From positions 62,001 to 126,000 of the forward strand of contig JAWLAY010000009.1 of NCBI GenBank assembly GCA_041395245.1: 64,000 nucleotides of DNA. Direction: 5' to 3'. A program made the translations under genes and the position numbers. This document shows positions 48,205 through 56,791 of the stretch, piece by piece. The notes under the pieces are model-generated. The model searched no databases. It had not been told where the DNA came from and saw nothing but the letters and a program-made list of their open reading frames with translations. This stretch comes from Aquimonas sp041395245 (GTDB lineage Bacteria; Pseudomonadota; Gammaproteobacteria; Xanthomonadales; Xanthomonadaceae). Within the stretch, counting starts at the first letter, position 1, and every line of letters starts with the position of its first letter.

Positions 48205-48591
48205 ATGTTCGAATCACTCGCTACCCAGTTCAGCCAGTACAGCAAGCAACTGACCGATGCGACCCTGCGTGCCAACGCAATCACCACCGGTTACTTTGAA
48301 ACCCTGACCAGCCTGCAGACCAAGGCACTCGAAACCCGCCTCCAGGCCACCAGCGCATTCGCCAGCGAAGCGGCCGAAGTGCGTGACCTGGAAGCCGCCA
48401 AGGCCTTCTTCCCGAAGAGCGTCGCCTTCGTCAAGGATGCGTCCGAGCAACTTTATGCGCTGGGTCAGGAAACCCTGAAGCAGAACATCAAGACCGCCGA
48501 AGCGCTGGCCACCATCGCCAAAGCGAACTTTGAAGCGGCCAACGAATCCATCGTTCGTCCCGCCGTCAAGGCAGCCAAGGCCAAGGCCTGA
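48205..48591 (+). CDS. Phasin-family protein
   Basis: This 128-residue, all-helical protein lacks a signal peptide. QFSQYSKQLTDATLRANAITTGYFETLTSLQTKALETRL, with a further long amphipathic helix and a Lys/Ala-rich end (VKAAKAKA), is the phasin pattern. Phasins coat polyhydroxyalkanoate granules, but many bacteria without PHA also have them. No phaC is nearby. GGAG lies nine bases upstream of ATG 48205. Confidence 0.88.
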   Translation: MFESLATQFSQYSKQLTDATLRANAITTGYFETLTSLQTKALETRLQATSAFASEAAEVRDLEAAKAFFPKSVAFVKDASEQLYALGQETLKQNIKTAEALATIAKANFEAANESIVRPAVKAAKAKA

Positions 48592-48645
48592 AAATCTGCC
48601 TGCTGCGTCGCAACAAATCGCGTCGCACTGGGGTAAGATGCAACC

Positions 48646-48736
48646 GCCCGCAAGGGCAAGGCGCTACGGATAATCTCCCTCCCTATCTGTAGCGTTATTT
48701 CAGAACCGACGGATCCCGTATCCGTCGGTTTTTTTT
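48646..48736 (+). ncRNA. Candidate small RNA with C-rich loop
   Basis: Three hairpins lie in a row after the phasin stop: GCCC-GCAA-GGGC (48646-48657); an 11-bp stem 48662-48672/48684-48694 with one G-U pair and an 11-base loop ATCTCCCTCCC; and a strong terminator (48704-48736). The pyrimidine loop CTCCCTCCC is complementary to Shine-Dalgarno sequences. A TAAGAT at 48634-48639 could be a -10 box, but I see no matching -35. The layout resembles Xanthomonas sX13-type RNAs with C-rich loops. It could instead be a processed phasin 3' UTR. Confidence 0.6.
48704..48736 (+). terminator. Strong intrinsic terminator
   Basis: AACCGACGGAT/ATCCGTCGGTT, an 11-bp stem with loop CCCGT, is followed by eight T. 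It serves the phasin transcript or the small RNA. Confidence 0.93.
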
Positions 48737-48739
48737 GCT

Positions 48740-50502
48740 CTACGTTTTCCGCGCGAAGCGTGCGCGCAGTGCCTTCCACCGCCTGCGAATCGCCGCAGCG
48801 CGTCCGTTGCCCGACACGGCGCCGGCAAATTTCAATCCCACCCGAGCTACCCGGTCCTCTGCCAGCTCGCGAACGACCATCGTCGTCCCCCCGACGCGCA
48901 GCGCGTCGCCAATCTGCGGCTGCTCGTCGAAGTGACTCGCAAACAAGTCCGCCGCCGTCTGATTCATCACGCGAACCGGCACCTTCAGTCCGTAGAAGTC
49001 CGCCAAGGCCGCAAGGGGAATATTGCCGTCGAAACTGAATTCACCAAACATCGCGCGCTCCACCTCACGCGCCTGCACTGGCTCGGCAAACAACCAATCC
49101 AGCCGGATCACGCGCCCCAGTGGCGCAAGGAAATAAGCATAGTCCAGCGCTTGCAAAGGCCCCGCCCGATCCGGCGTCAACACCTTGCCGTCACGAACAG
49201 TCAGTAACGGGGTGGCCCAAGCAGGAAGACGTGAGACATCGTCCAAGATGGCGGCCCCTTCCTCCGCGCGGTAGCCGACCAACTCGTATTCAAGCTGACC
49301 AGGCAGATCCAGTTCGACACGTCGGCTCGGCGGATCTCGCCGTGGTACCGCCACGCCAAACAAATCGGCAGCCCAGCTCAGCGACCATCCCTGCACCAGC
49401 AACGAGACCAGCACCACCACGAAGGCGACGTTGAAATAGAGCTGTGCGTTCGGCAGCCCGACCAGCATGGGAATGGATGCCAGAAAGATGCCCACCGCAC
49501 CGCGCAAACCCACCCACGAGACGAAGCTGATCTCGCGCTTGCGAAATCCGAACGGCGCCAGACAGAGCGCGACGGCAAGCGGCCTGGCGACAAACATCAG
49601 AAATGCCGCGACACCCAGGGCCATCCAGATCGATTCGAGCAGGCGCGAAGGTGTGACCAGCAAACCTAGCACCAGGAACATGACCATCTGCGCCAGCCAC
49701 GTGGCCGCATCCTGCACGCTAAGAACATTCGCAAACGCTCGCACGGGTCGATTGCCAATCACCACGCCGGCCAGATACACCGCCAAATACCCGCTTCCAC
49801 CGAGCACGTTGCTGAGCGCAAACACGCCAATCGCCCCAGCCACCGCCAGCAAGGGATGCAAGCCGGAAGGCAAGTCAAGCCGATTCAGCGCAAAGGCGAT
49901 GAGCCGACCACCTGCCCAGCCAGCCAGTGCTCCCAGCAATACCTGCCTGCCAAGTTGCAGCGCCATGGCCAGATAGCTGGAGGGCGTGTCGGCATTCAGC
50001 GCACCGATCAGCGCCAGCGTGATGAACACGGCAATCGGGTCATTGCTGCTGGACTCGATCTCCAGCGTGGCTCCGACCCGACGCTGCAAGTGCAAGCCAT
50101 TGGCACGCAGCAGGAAAAACACCGCCGCCGCGTCCGTGGAGGCCAGAATGCTGCCCATCAGCAGGCTCTCCGCCCAGCCTAGTCCCAGATAGTTGGCTGC
50201 CGTCGCGGTCAGCCCGCCGTCAGCACCACGCCAGACTGGCGAGTGTGATGGACGGAGCGATGGCACCACGCACCTGATCCAGCCGTGTCCGCAGTCCGCC
50301 ATCAAACAGAATCACCGCCAGCGCGAGCGAACCCACGGCATAAGTCAGTCGGTAATCGTCGAACGCGATGCCGCCGACACCGTCTTCGCCCGCCAACATC
50401 CCCAGGGCAGAAATACCAGCAGCATGGTGCACCAAAACGGTGGCAACCAGACTGACGCAATACCGAGACCAGCGCCGAACCGACAGTAACAGACGTCCAC
50501 AT
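48740..50502 (-). pseudogene. K+/H+ (CPA1) antiporter gene, N-terminal part frameshifted
   Basis: From about 50200 down to 48740 one frame encodes an intact membrane domain (SILASTDAAAVFFLLRANG, VGATLEIESSSNDPIAVFITL), then TrkA-C-like and transporter-associated domains, as in NhaP2/CvrA. The first ~100 residues are split: VTVGSALVSVL (frame of 50502), SLVATVLVHH (second frame), MLLVFLP (third), GMLAGEDGVGG through LFDGGLRTRLD (second again), VVLTAG, then GLTATAANYLG in the downstream frame. At least four indels within 300 bases break it. The reading frame alone would lack the first helices, so the product is probably inactive. Confidence 0.8.
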
Positions 50503-50551
50503 GCAATACACCGGCTACTCTGTTTCAACTCGTTGCGCTTCGCAGCGGCGG

Positions 50552-51523
50552 TCTCAACCTGAATCGCACACCCCAACGGACGAGACCAGGTGACGTAGCC
50601 TGGCGCCTCGCCTGCAAGTGGAGTTGCCCATGTCCAGAGGTCACCTGACCCAAGCAGAACGATATCAGGCTCACGCGCTGCGCAGCGGGTTTGAGCTTGC
50701 GTGCGATCGGCAGACGAATAGACCGATCCGCCAGCACGATCTGTCGAATTCAAGCGCAACCGATGCCCAACGGGATATTCCCTGATCCGGCCCATGTGCG
50801 GGCACGGCATCGGCGTCGGCAAGCCAGTCGTCGCGCCCGGATCAACCCATCGCACTCCTCGTATTGAGGCGCTGCTGCGCGAGGATCACAGCCCTGAGCA
50901 GATTGGTGCGACGGGTCTGGCCAGCGAGCGCACTACCAGCACGGCATCACGACGAGGTGGCACCTGCATACGCTGCTGCGGCGAGCAAGCCACGCCGAAG
51001 CGCCGTTGCCCCGGATCGTCGCGGCCGACGCACCGTCGCGATCAGCGCCCGTCCGCCCGTGGTGGACGAACGCAGCATCGGCGACTGGGAACTGGACACC
51101 ATGGTCAAGGCCCACGGCGGACAGGCCCTGGTGACGCTGACAGAGGGCGTTCACTGCACCTGATCCGCGTGTGCAGCGGACCGCAGAGGCCGTGAGTCGA
51201 GCCATCATCGGCACGCTGGCACCCATCAAGCGTGGTGCACACGCTCACGCAGACAACGGCAGGTTCGCCGAGCACGATTGATCGCGACTGCAAGGCGGAC
51301 TTCTACTTCGCCAAGCCGTATGCGTCATGGCAGCGCGGCACGAACGAGAACGGCAACGGGCTGGTTCGCGCCTACCTGCCCAAGGGCACCGACTTTGCAC
51401 CGTGAGCGACGAGCGGCTGCGGGAGATCGAGCGCAGGATAACAGCCGACCGAGAAAACGTTAGGCTGGCGAACCCCTACGAGGTTCGCGAAGCCCTCAAC
51501 AACCGTGCGATTCGGAGTTGAAT
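50552..51523 (+). mobile_element. Degenerate IS30-family insertion sequence
   Basis: Imperfect terminal inverted repeats bound it: TCAACCTGAATCGCAC (50554-50569) and, inverted, TCAACTCCGAATCGCAC (51505-51521), one indel and one mismatch apart. The transposase inside is frameshifted several times. The right end falls exactly where the helicase gene loses its own sequence. Length (~970 bp) fits IS30 members. Confidence 0.8.
50630..51521 (+). pseudogene. IS30-family transposase, frameshifted
   Basis: ATG 50630 (MSRGHLTQAERYQAHALR) has GGAG seven bases upstream. The helix-turn-helix continues in another frame (SLRAIGRRIDRSASTI). The catalytic core is recognisable in pieces: VDERSIGDWELDTMVKAHGG, ADNGRFAEH, then WQRGTNENGNGLVRAYLPKG and NPYEVREALNNRAIRS. 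The three acidic residues (WELD, ADNG, NEN) are all present. The breaks mean no active enzyme is made. Confidence 0.85.
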
Positions 51524-52306
51524 CCGCCTGGTTTTCTCAGCGGGATCGAGGACATTGAGGATGTCATCAACGTAAGGCCCGCTGTAGAAGAAGTAGCCGA
51601 TGTCGAGTTGCTTGAGGTACTCGTAGCCGTTCAGTTGTTCGTAGTAGGTGTAGGTGACGGTATCGAACTTCGATTCGTCCGACGGGGAAAGCACGGCCTC
51701 GGCATCACCCCGGAAATAGGAGCCGGTCATGGCGACGATGTGCGTCTTGCCCCGCGCAATGAATTGGCCCAGGTGCGCGCCCAGCTTGTTGTCAGGGTTG
51801 GATGAAACGTGGTGAAACTCATCGACCGCGATCAGGCGGTCGTCGAACGCCCCCACGCCGTAGGCATCGACGGCAAAGCGGAAGGTCGCATGGGTGCAGA
51901 CCAGTACCTTGTCGTCGCCTTCGAGGAACGCGCCCAGCGACTTGACCTTGCCGCCGTTATCGTTGCCCGGCGCGTTGCACAGGTTCCACTTGGGTTCGAC
52001 CTGCCAGTCGGACCAGAAGCCGCACTTCGACAGCGGCTCGTCGTTGAAACTGGCCCCGATGGACTTCTCCGGCACGACGATGACGGCCTGCTTGATGCCC
52101 TGATTCTTGAGCTTGTCGAGTGCCACGAACATCAAGGCGCGGCTCTTGCCCGACGCTGGGGGCGATTTAATAAGGAGGTACTGCTCACCGCGCTTTTCAT
52201 AGGCGCGCTCCTGCATCGGGCGCATACCGAGCGCGTTAGCCTTGGTTGAGTTGCCGTTGCGGGTGTAGGACACCGAGACGGAAGGCACACGAACGCGGTC
52301 AGGCAT
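51524..52306 (-). pseudogene. DEAD/DEAH helicase, N-terminal part truncated by the IS
   Basis: About 261 native codons remain. Walker A is SPPASGKS (48-55), motif II VDEFHH (161-166) and motif III MTGSY (193-197), as in the N-terminal lobe of type III-like or SNF2-type helicases. After LDPAEKTRR the frame runs 15 more codons, encoding IQLRIARLLRASRTS from the IS terminal sequence, and stops. The whole second RecA lobe is missing, so the motor cannot work. ATG 52306 is the assumed start. It shares strand and region with the winged-helix, DUF3800 and methyltransferase genes. Confidence 0.8.
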
Positions 52307-52467
52307 CTCGCCCCCTGCGATGGTCAGGATAGACGGCGCCGATCAATACGCGATCAAGCGAACCAGCGGACCAACGCCGAGCGCAATGTACTGATTTTGC
52401 GCAACATTCAGCTAACGCACGCATAACTCACCTCATCGCCAATCAAAACCCGATCAACACCTTCCGG

Positions 52468-52500
52468 CTCATAGAACCTCATAGAACCTCATAGAACCTC
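52468..52500. repeat. 10-bp tandem repeat
   Basis: CTCATAGAAC occurs three times head to tail (52468-52497), followed by CTC. It lies in the 192-bp gap between the helicase start and the winged-helix fragment, which has no other recognisable feature. It overlaps the stop codon of the winged-helix frame. Confidence 0.9.
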
Positions 52501-52720
52501 AAACAGCCACGTTCTCCCCCAAGGTGTAATACGCCCATCGCCGCACCACGTGCTGCACCAGTTTGCCCTCGGCCTTTAGCTGTTTCAGCAAGTTGACGGC
52601 CTGACTCGGACCCAGGTGGCACAGTTCGGCCACGTCGCTGCGCCGGATCGCGGTGGATGGCTGCACCAGTCCATCCACGTTCGGCTTTTCCAACCGCCCC
52701 CGCGCCAGCCAACGTTGACG
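52499..52720 (-). pseudogene. Winged-helix domain fragment
   Basis: The frame encodes RLEKPNVDGLV, then STAIRRSDVAELCHLGPSQAVNL and LLKQLKAEGKLVQHVVRRWAYYTLGEN, a recognisable winged-helix DNA-binding domain. No good start codon is present: the only ATG (52837) lies in the DUF3800 gene and the intervening residues are not protein-like. It may be the C-terminal remnant of a larger protein (such domains end some ATP-binding or RecG-like proteins) or a small gene starting at GTG 52679. Confidence 0.5.
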
Positions 52721-52811
52721 TACACACCGCCGCTGGGCTATACAGCTGTTGCGACTAGCGCACTCGTTTCGATGCGAGCCGCCCCTTCCGGGCCTAGTCG
52801 TTCCAAATATC

Positions 52812-53525
52812 CTAAGGCCAGCGTTGAATGTGCACATTCCCGCTGGCCTTAATCTTTTCCCAAGCTGCTTTTACTTCCTGCTCATGCCAGCGGCCTGGGA
52901 CTTCGTTGCTGTTCTCGTAGCGCCCGGCCATGTACACCAGCAAATCCGCCACCTGCAAAAACCGGCTGTGATGCGATTGTGTGAAATACACCGTGTCCAG
53001 CAAGCGACCTAGCGGGCGACCAAAGTACATCGGCGTCTTGCCCTGATTTTTGTATTCAGAGAAATCCACCACTGCGCCGGTCACTTCGTCGGCCTCGTAA
53101 TCCCCGAACACCAGCCCCAGATCATCCGCTTTATCCAGATATTCGGAAAATCGCTCCAGAATCAGCATCAGCCCCAGCCGATAGGCTGGCATGGGGTATT
53201 GATACTTGTTTTTGTGCTTTTCGACATTGATGCACACCATGCGCACCGGAATCTGGTTATTGGTCACAAAGGTGGCGACATCCTGAAACACCTGCACCCG
53301 CTCCTCCAGCTTGCGCCCCTTGGCGTTGCCTTTGCCGTGAAAAAGCTCCTTGCCGTGAAATTCGTTGGCCTGAGTCAGAGAGCGCGCGCCAAAGAAGTTA
53401 AACGCAATCTGATTCAGCGTGTTCTCGAAATCCAACGCCTTCTTGTCCGGGATAAGCATCCCACCGATGTAAAAATGGGGTTTATCCGGACCATGCTTGT
53501 TTTCATCGAAATAACACAGATGCAT
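52812..53525 (-). CDS. DUF3800 protein
   Basis: The 237-residue protein has the DUF3800 N-terminal motif HLCYFDENKHG with Asp in FDEN, and the late QVADLLVYMAGRYE block. DUF3800 proteins are predicted RNase H-like-fold enzymes, often in defence and mobile regions. ATG 53525 overlaps the methyltransferase stop by one base (TGATG), so both are translated together. The mixed Asp and Glu content (FDEN, FGDYEADEV) suits a metal-dependent nuclease, but that is inference. Confidence 0.85.
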   Translation of the reverse strand: MHLCYFDENKHGPDKPHFYIGGMLIPDKKALDFENTLNQIAFNFFGARSLTQANEFHGKELFHGKGNAKGRKLEERVQVFQDVATFVTNNQIPVRMVCINVEKHKNKYQYPMPAYRLGLMLILERFSEYLDKADDLGLVFGDYEADEVTGAVVDFSEYKNQGKTPMYFGRPLGRLLDTVYFTQSHHSRFLQVADLLVYMAGRYENSNEVPGRWHEQEVKAAWEKIKASGNVHIQRWP

Positions 53526-56332
53526 CAAATACCCTCCACGGATTGCATCTGTATTTTCGTTTTTTTCGCGCTCGGCGCGGCCTTCGCTGTATTGCCGGAA
53601 GCGGTCGTCATCTTGGTGTAAAGGTCGAACAGCTTTTCAAGCCGCTCGGTGTCGTTCTTGAAGCGCCGACCGATGTAGATACGCTCCAGCACTTCATCAT
53701 TGCGATCATGGGCGGCACGCAGGTCAGCGGGCATGTTCTCAGGGGCGTACAGGTCGGCGATGGTCGCCGGGAAGTGATGTTCCCGCGCGAGCAAGATGTC
53801 CTCGGCGCAGCGTGTCAGATCGGCCTTCATCTTTTCGGTCAGCGCAGGGACCGGGAAGGTGTTCCAGCCAAGGGTGTTGGAGTAGCGGTAGCGCGTTTCC
53901 AGCTTGCCGCAGACGGTGGCGATCCAGACCAGGTGCAGACGAGAAGCGATGAGCGCGAGATTCCAGAGGGGGGCGTCGTAGAGAGCAAAGGCGAGGTTGC
54001 TGACTACCGAATGATTGTCAATCAGTCCAACGGGAAGATACTCACGCCCTTCCGATGACACGCCGGGAAGAATTAGCGTGTGCTTTTCGCCGTGATACAT
54101 CTCGCGAAACTGATGAGCCCGCGATGCCATTTCATTCGTGCCCGCGTCTTTGCTTTTGAGCCGCATTTCCCGAACGCCATCAATGCGAACTCGAATGGAG
54201 GCTATCTGCAAGGCCTGCGGCGATTTTTCATCGGGAATCCAGAGACACTTGCGAACAACTCCGCGAATAAACTCGGCGGAGCCATAGATGCGCCGAACAA
54301 AGGTCTCTGCATCCTGCTTGCTCAACCCGAGCGAGGCTGCGTCATCCGCCGAGAGCAAGAGATTTCCTCCATCGACAGGCATGTTGCCGAAAGACATATC
54401 GGGCAGACCCGAAACGCTCTTGCGCTGCCCCTCGACCACCACGTTCTCGCCAACGGTCAGATAAGGTGTGATGTGTGTCGCCTCGCGCACAGTGGCCTCA
54501 CCATCGCGGTCCAAGTCGTAAAGATGGCGCTTCTTATTTCTGTCCGCGGAAAGGCTGACGATGGCGACCGTCACGCCTGCGTTGTGCGCGGCGAGGTTCG
54601 TCCATTTGAAGCTGGTGTGTGCGAAGCGGATGTGGGACCCGCGCTTGAAAATTGCCGGCCACAGGATCGGAACGATGCGGCCTTGGCAGATGGAATTGGT
54701 GCTGACGAAGGCCGAATCCGTTGGTGTGGCTTGCGCGTAGGCGGCGGCTTTCATGAACCAGCCACCAACATAGTCAATTTGTTTGGACGAAATGCCACAA
54801 GGATCAAACACCGAAGCCAAATCAGCCTTCTGCTCTTTGGTCTGCGTCTGGCTACCTTTGTAGGGCGGGTTACCACAAATATACGTCTCGCCGCCCTCGT
54901 TCTCGAAGTCGATCTCAGATTGATCGAGCGGAGAGCCGAACAAGTCATCGGCATACATCTTCACGCCGGTTCCCGTCGGCGGGCAAATGCTCAACCAGTC
55001 GAGCCGCAACGCGTTGCCGCAGGTGATCCAGTTTTCATTGCGCAAGGGCAGAAACTCGGCCAGGGCCAGCTTCTGCCCCCGGTACAGCACGTCGCACTGA
55101 TACTCGGCGATGACCAGCGCAAGGCGGGCGATCTCCGCCGGGAAGTCGCGTAGCTCGATCCCGCGAAAATTGGTGACCGGAATTTCTGATGCCCGATCCG
55201 GTTCACCGCGCCGCCGGTTGATCTCGGCCTCGATGGCGCGCATTTCCTTGTAAGCGATGACCAGGAAGTTGCCCGAGCCGCAGGCCGGGTCGAATACGCG
55301 GATTCGCGCCATGCGCTTACGCAGGTTCAGCAGCGTGCGCGGGTTGTCGCCCGCCTCGTCCAGCTTGGACCGCAGGTCGTCGAGGAACAACGGATTCAGC
55401 ACTTTCAGGATGTTCGGCACACTGGTGTAGTGCATGCCGAGCTCGCCGCGCTCCTCGTCGTCGGCCACGGCCTGGATCATCGATCCGAAGATGTCGGGGT
55501 TGATCTTGGTCCAGTCCAAGCCGCCGACGTGTAACAGGTAAGAGCGGGCGATCTTGCTGAATCGCGGCACGTCGTCGCCGCCAGAGAACAACTGCCCGTT
55601 GACGTAGGGGAAGTCTTCGGCCCAACGGGGAATCTTGGCAGCGGCCCGGTTCTCACGCTGCGTGTTCATGGCCCGGAACAACGTGGCGATGACCTCGTGG
55701 GTGTTCGACGCATCCCGCTCGCTCATCTGCGTCACCGTTTCGGTGAAGCCCTTGCCCATGAAGATGTGGGTGTCTTCGGCAAAGAAGCAGAAGATCAACC
55801 GCGCCATGAAGTGGTTCATGTCGTGACGGCGCTCGGCCTTGCCCCAATCGGGATTGTCTTTCAACAGTTCGACGTACAGGCGATTCAGGCGGCTGGTGGC
55901 GCGGATGTCGAAGGCGTTTTCGCTGATCTGCCGAACGGTGCTGATGCCCGCCAACGGCAGGAAAAAGCCAAAGTGATCGGGAAAGTCCTTGAAGGCACAG
56001 GCGACCGTCTCGCCGCTGGTCAGGTCTTCGGCCTCGAAGTCCACGCCGTCTGTGGCGAGGATGAATTTCGCCTTGGCCTTAGCCGTCGCCGGGCTGGCCT
56101 TGAGAGCGGCCAGCGTCTGCGGCACCTGCCCCGCTTCACAGGTCAGGATATGGATGTTGCTGGTCTGGAGAACGCCGCCCAGATCGGATTTGTTCGACGC
56201 CCCCGCGCGCAAGCGCTTGATGGTCGTCTCCTTGTTGCCGAAGGCTTCAAGGAAGGCATAGGGGAACGCAGCGCGGTCGAACGTCCGCTCCGCAAGGTCG
56301 GTGATGGCTTGTTCGATTTCTACGGCATTCAT
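53525..56332 (-). CDS. MmeI-like adenine-specific DNA methyltransferase
   Basis: The 935-residue protein has motif I FDPACGSGNFLVIAYKEM (348-356 core) and motif IV ICGNPPY (488-491), the N6-adenine type. A helical region precedes it and a long specificity region follows, ending with TLGWNTFPVPALTEKM and GRRFKNDTERLEKLFDLY. The organisation fits MmeI-like type IIL/IIG enzymes, but I see no N-terminal D...ExK nuclease motif, so it probably only methylates. The start at ATG 56332 overlaps a small upstream ORF (ATGA). DUF3800 and the truncated helicase genes follow downstream. Confidence 0.9.
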   Translation of the reverse strand: MNAVEIEQAITDLAERTFDRAAFPYAFLEAFGNKETTIKRLRAGASNKSDLGGVLQTSNIHILTCEAGQVPQTLAALKASPATAKAKAKFILATDGVDFEAEDLTSGETVACAFKDFPDHFGFFLPLAGISTVRQISENAFDIRATSRLNRLYVELLKDNPDWGKAERRHDMNHFMARLIFCFFAEDTHIFMGKGFTETVTQMSERDASNTHEVIATLFRAMNTQRENRAAAKIPRWAEDFPYVNGQLFSGGDDVPRFSKIARSYLLHVGGLDWTKINPDIFGSMIQAVADDEERGELGMHYTSVPNILKVLNPLFLDDLRSKLDEAGDNPRTLLNLRKRMARIRVFDPACGSGNFLVIAYKEMRAIEAEINRRRGEPDRASEIPVTNFRGIELRDFPAEIARLALVIAEYQCDVLYRGQKLALAEFLPLRNENWITCGNALRLDWLSICPPTGTGVKMYADDLFGSPLDQSEIDFENEGGETYICGNPPYKGSQTQTKEQKADLASVFDPCGISSKQIDYVGGWFMKAAAYAQATPTDSAFVSTNSICQGRIVPILWPAIFKRGSHIRFAHTSFKWTNLAAHNAGVTVAIVSLSADRNKKRHLYDLDRDGEATVREATHITPYLTVGENVVVEGQRKSVSGLPDMSFGNMPVDGGNLLLSADDAASLGLSKQDAETFVRRIYGSAEFIRGVVRKCLWIPDEKSPQALQIASIRVRIDGVREMRLKSKDAGTNEMASRAHQFREMYHGEKHTLILPGVSSEGREYLPVGLIDNHSVVSNLAFALYDAPLWNLALIASRLHLVWIATVCGKLETRYRYSNTLGWNTFPVPALTEKMKADLTRCAEDILLAREHHFPATIADLYAPENMPADLRAAHDRNDEVLERIYIGRRFKNDTERLEKLFDLYTKMTTASGNTAKAAPSAKKTKIQMQSVEGI

Positions 56333-56394
56333 GGCGTCGCCAGACTGACCCCGATGGTTGCGATCAGTGACTCAAGATTCGGGGTCTTGCTCAT
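56329..56394 (-). CDS. 21-codon leader ORF upstream of the methyltransferase
   Basis: ATG 56394 is preceded by AGGA five bases upstream and reads MSKTPNLESLIATIGVSLATP to a TGA that overlaps the methyltransferase ATG (ATGA). This supports translational coupling or leader-peptide control. No homologue is recognised, and it could be a false positive. Confidence 0.4.
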   Translation of the reverse strand: MSKTPNLESLIATIGVSLATP

Positions 56395-56791
56395 GGGGTG
56401 TCCTGTCATTTTCGTCAGTTTGATCTGTTACCACGGTCAACCCTGACGCAGTGGCTAGTATCAGCGATTCAAGCGGCTTTCGGTCATCCGGTCGACACAC
56501 CACGCGCGCCATCTCGGTCGTCTTGCCTTTTTGAATACCCCAGCCACGAATGCGACAGGCTCGGTGCGGGCAGATAATTCAATTCAACCCGTCGTCCGAC
56601 GATATCGCCCTTGATGTTCGTTGCCTCGGCGGAACCTGATCGCAATCACAACCATCGGAGAATGAACAGCGCCGAGCATTTGCACTGATCTATCCCGCTA
56701 CGGTCGGCACACAGGCGTAGCCCGCGTCACCCGGCGGGTTTACGCCGGCAACCCCTGATCACCGCTGCGACCCGCACAGGCAGACCGCTCG
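56395..56791. other. About 400 bp without a supported gene, right edge of the accessory region
   Basis: A minus-strand frame 56512-56372 (ATG at 56512, 46 residues, MARVVCRPDDRKPLESLILA...) overlaps the leader ORF, but it has no good Shine-Dalgarno and no known family. No tRNA, integrase or direct repeat that would mark an attachment site was seen. The last ~100 bases before 56792 probably contain the promoter for the lipase-like gene. Confidence 0.4.
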
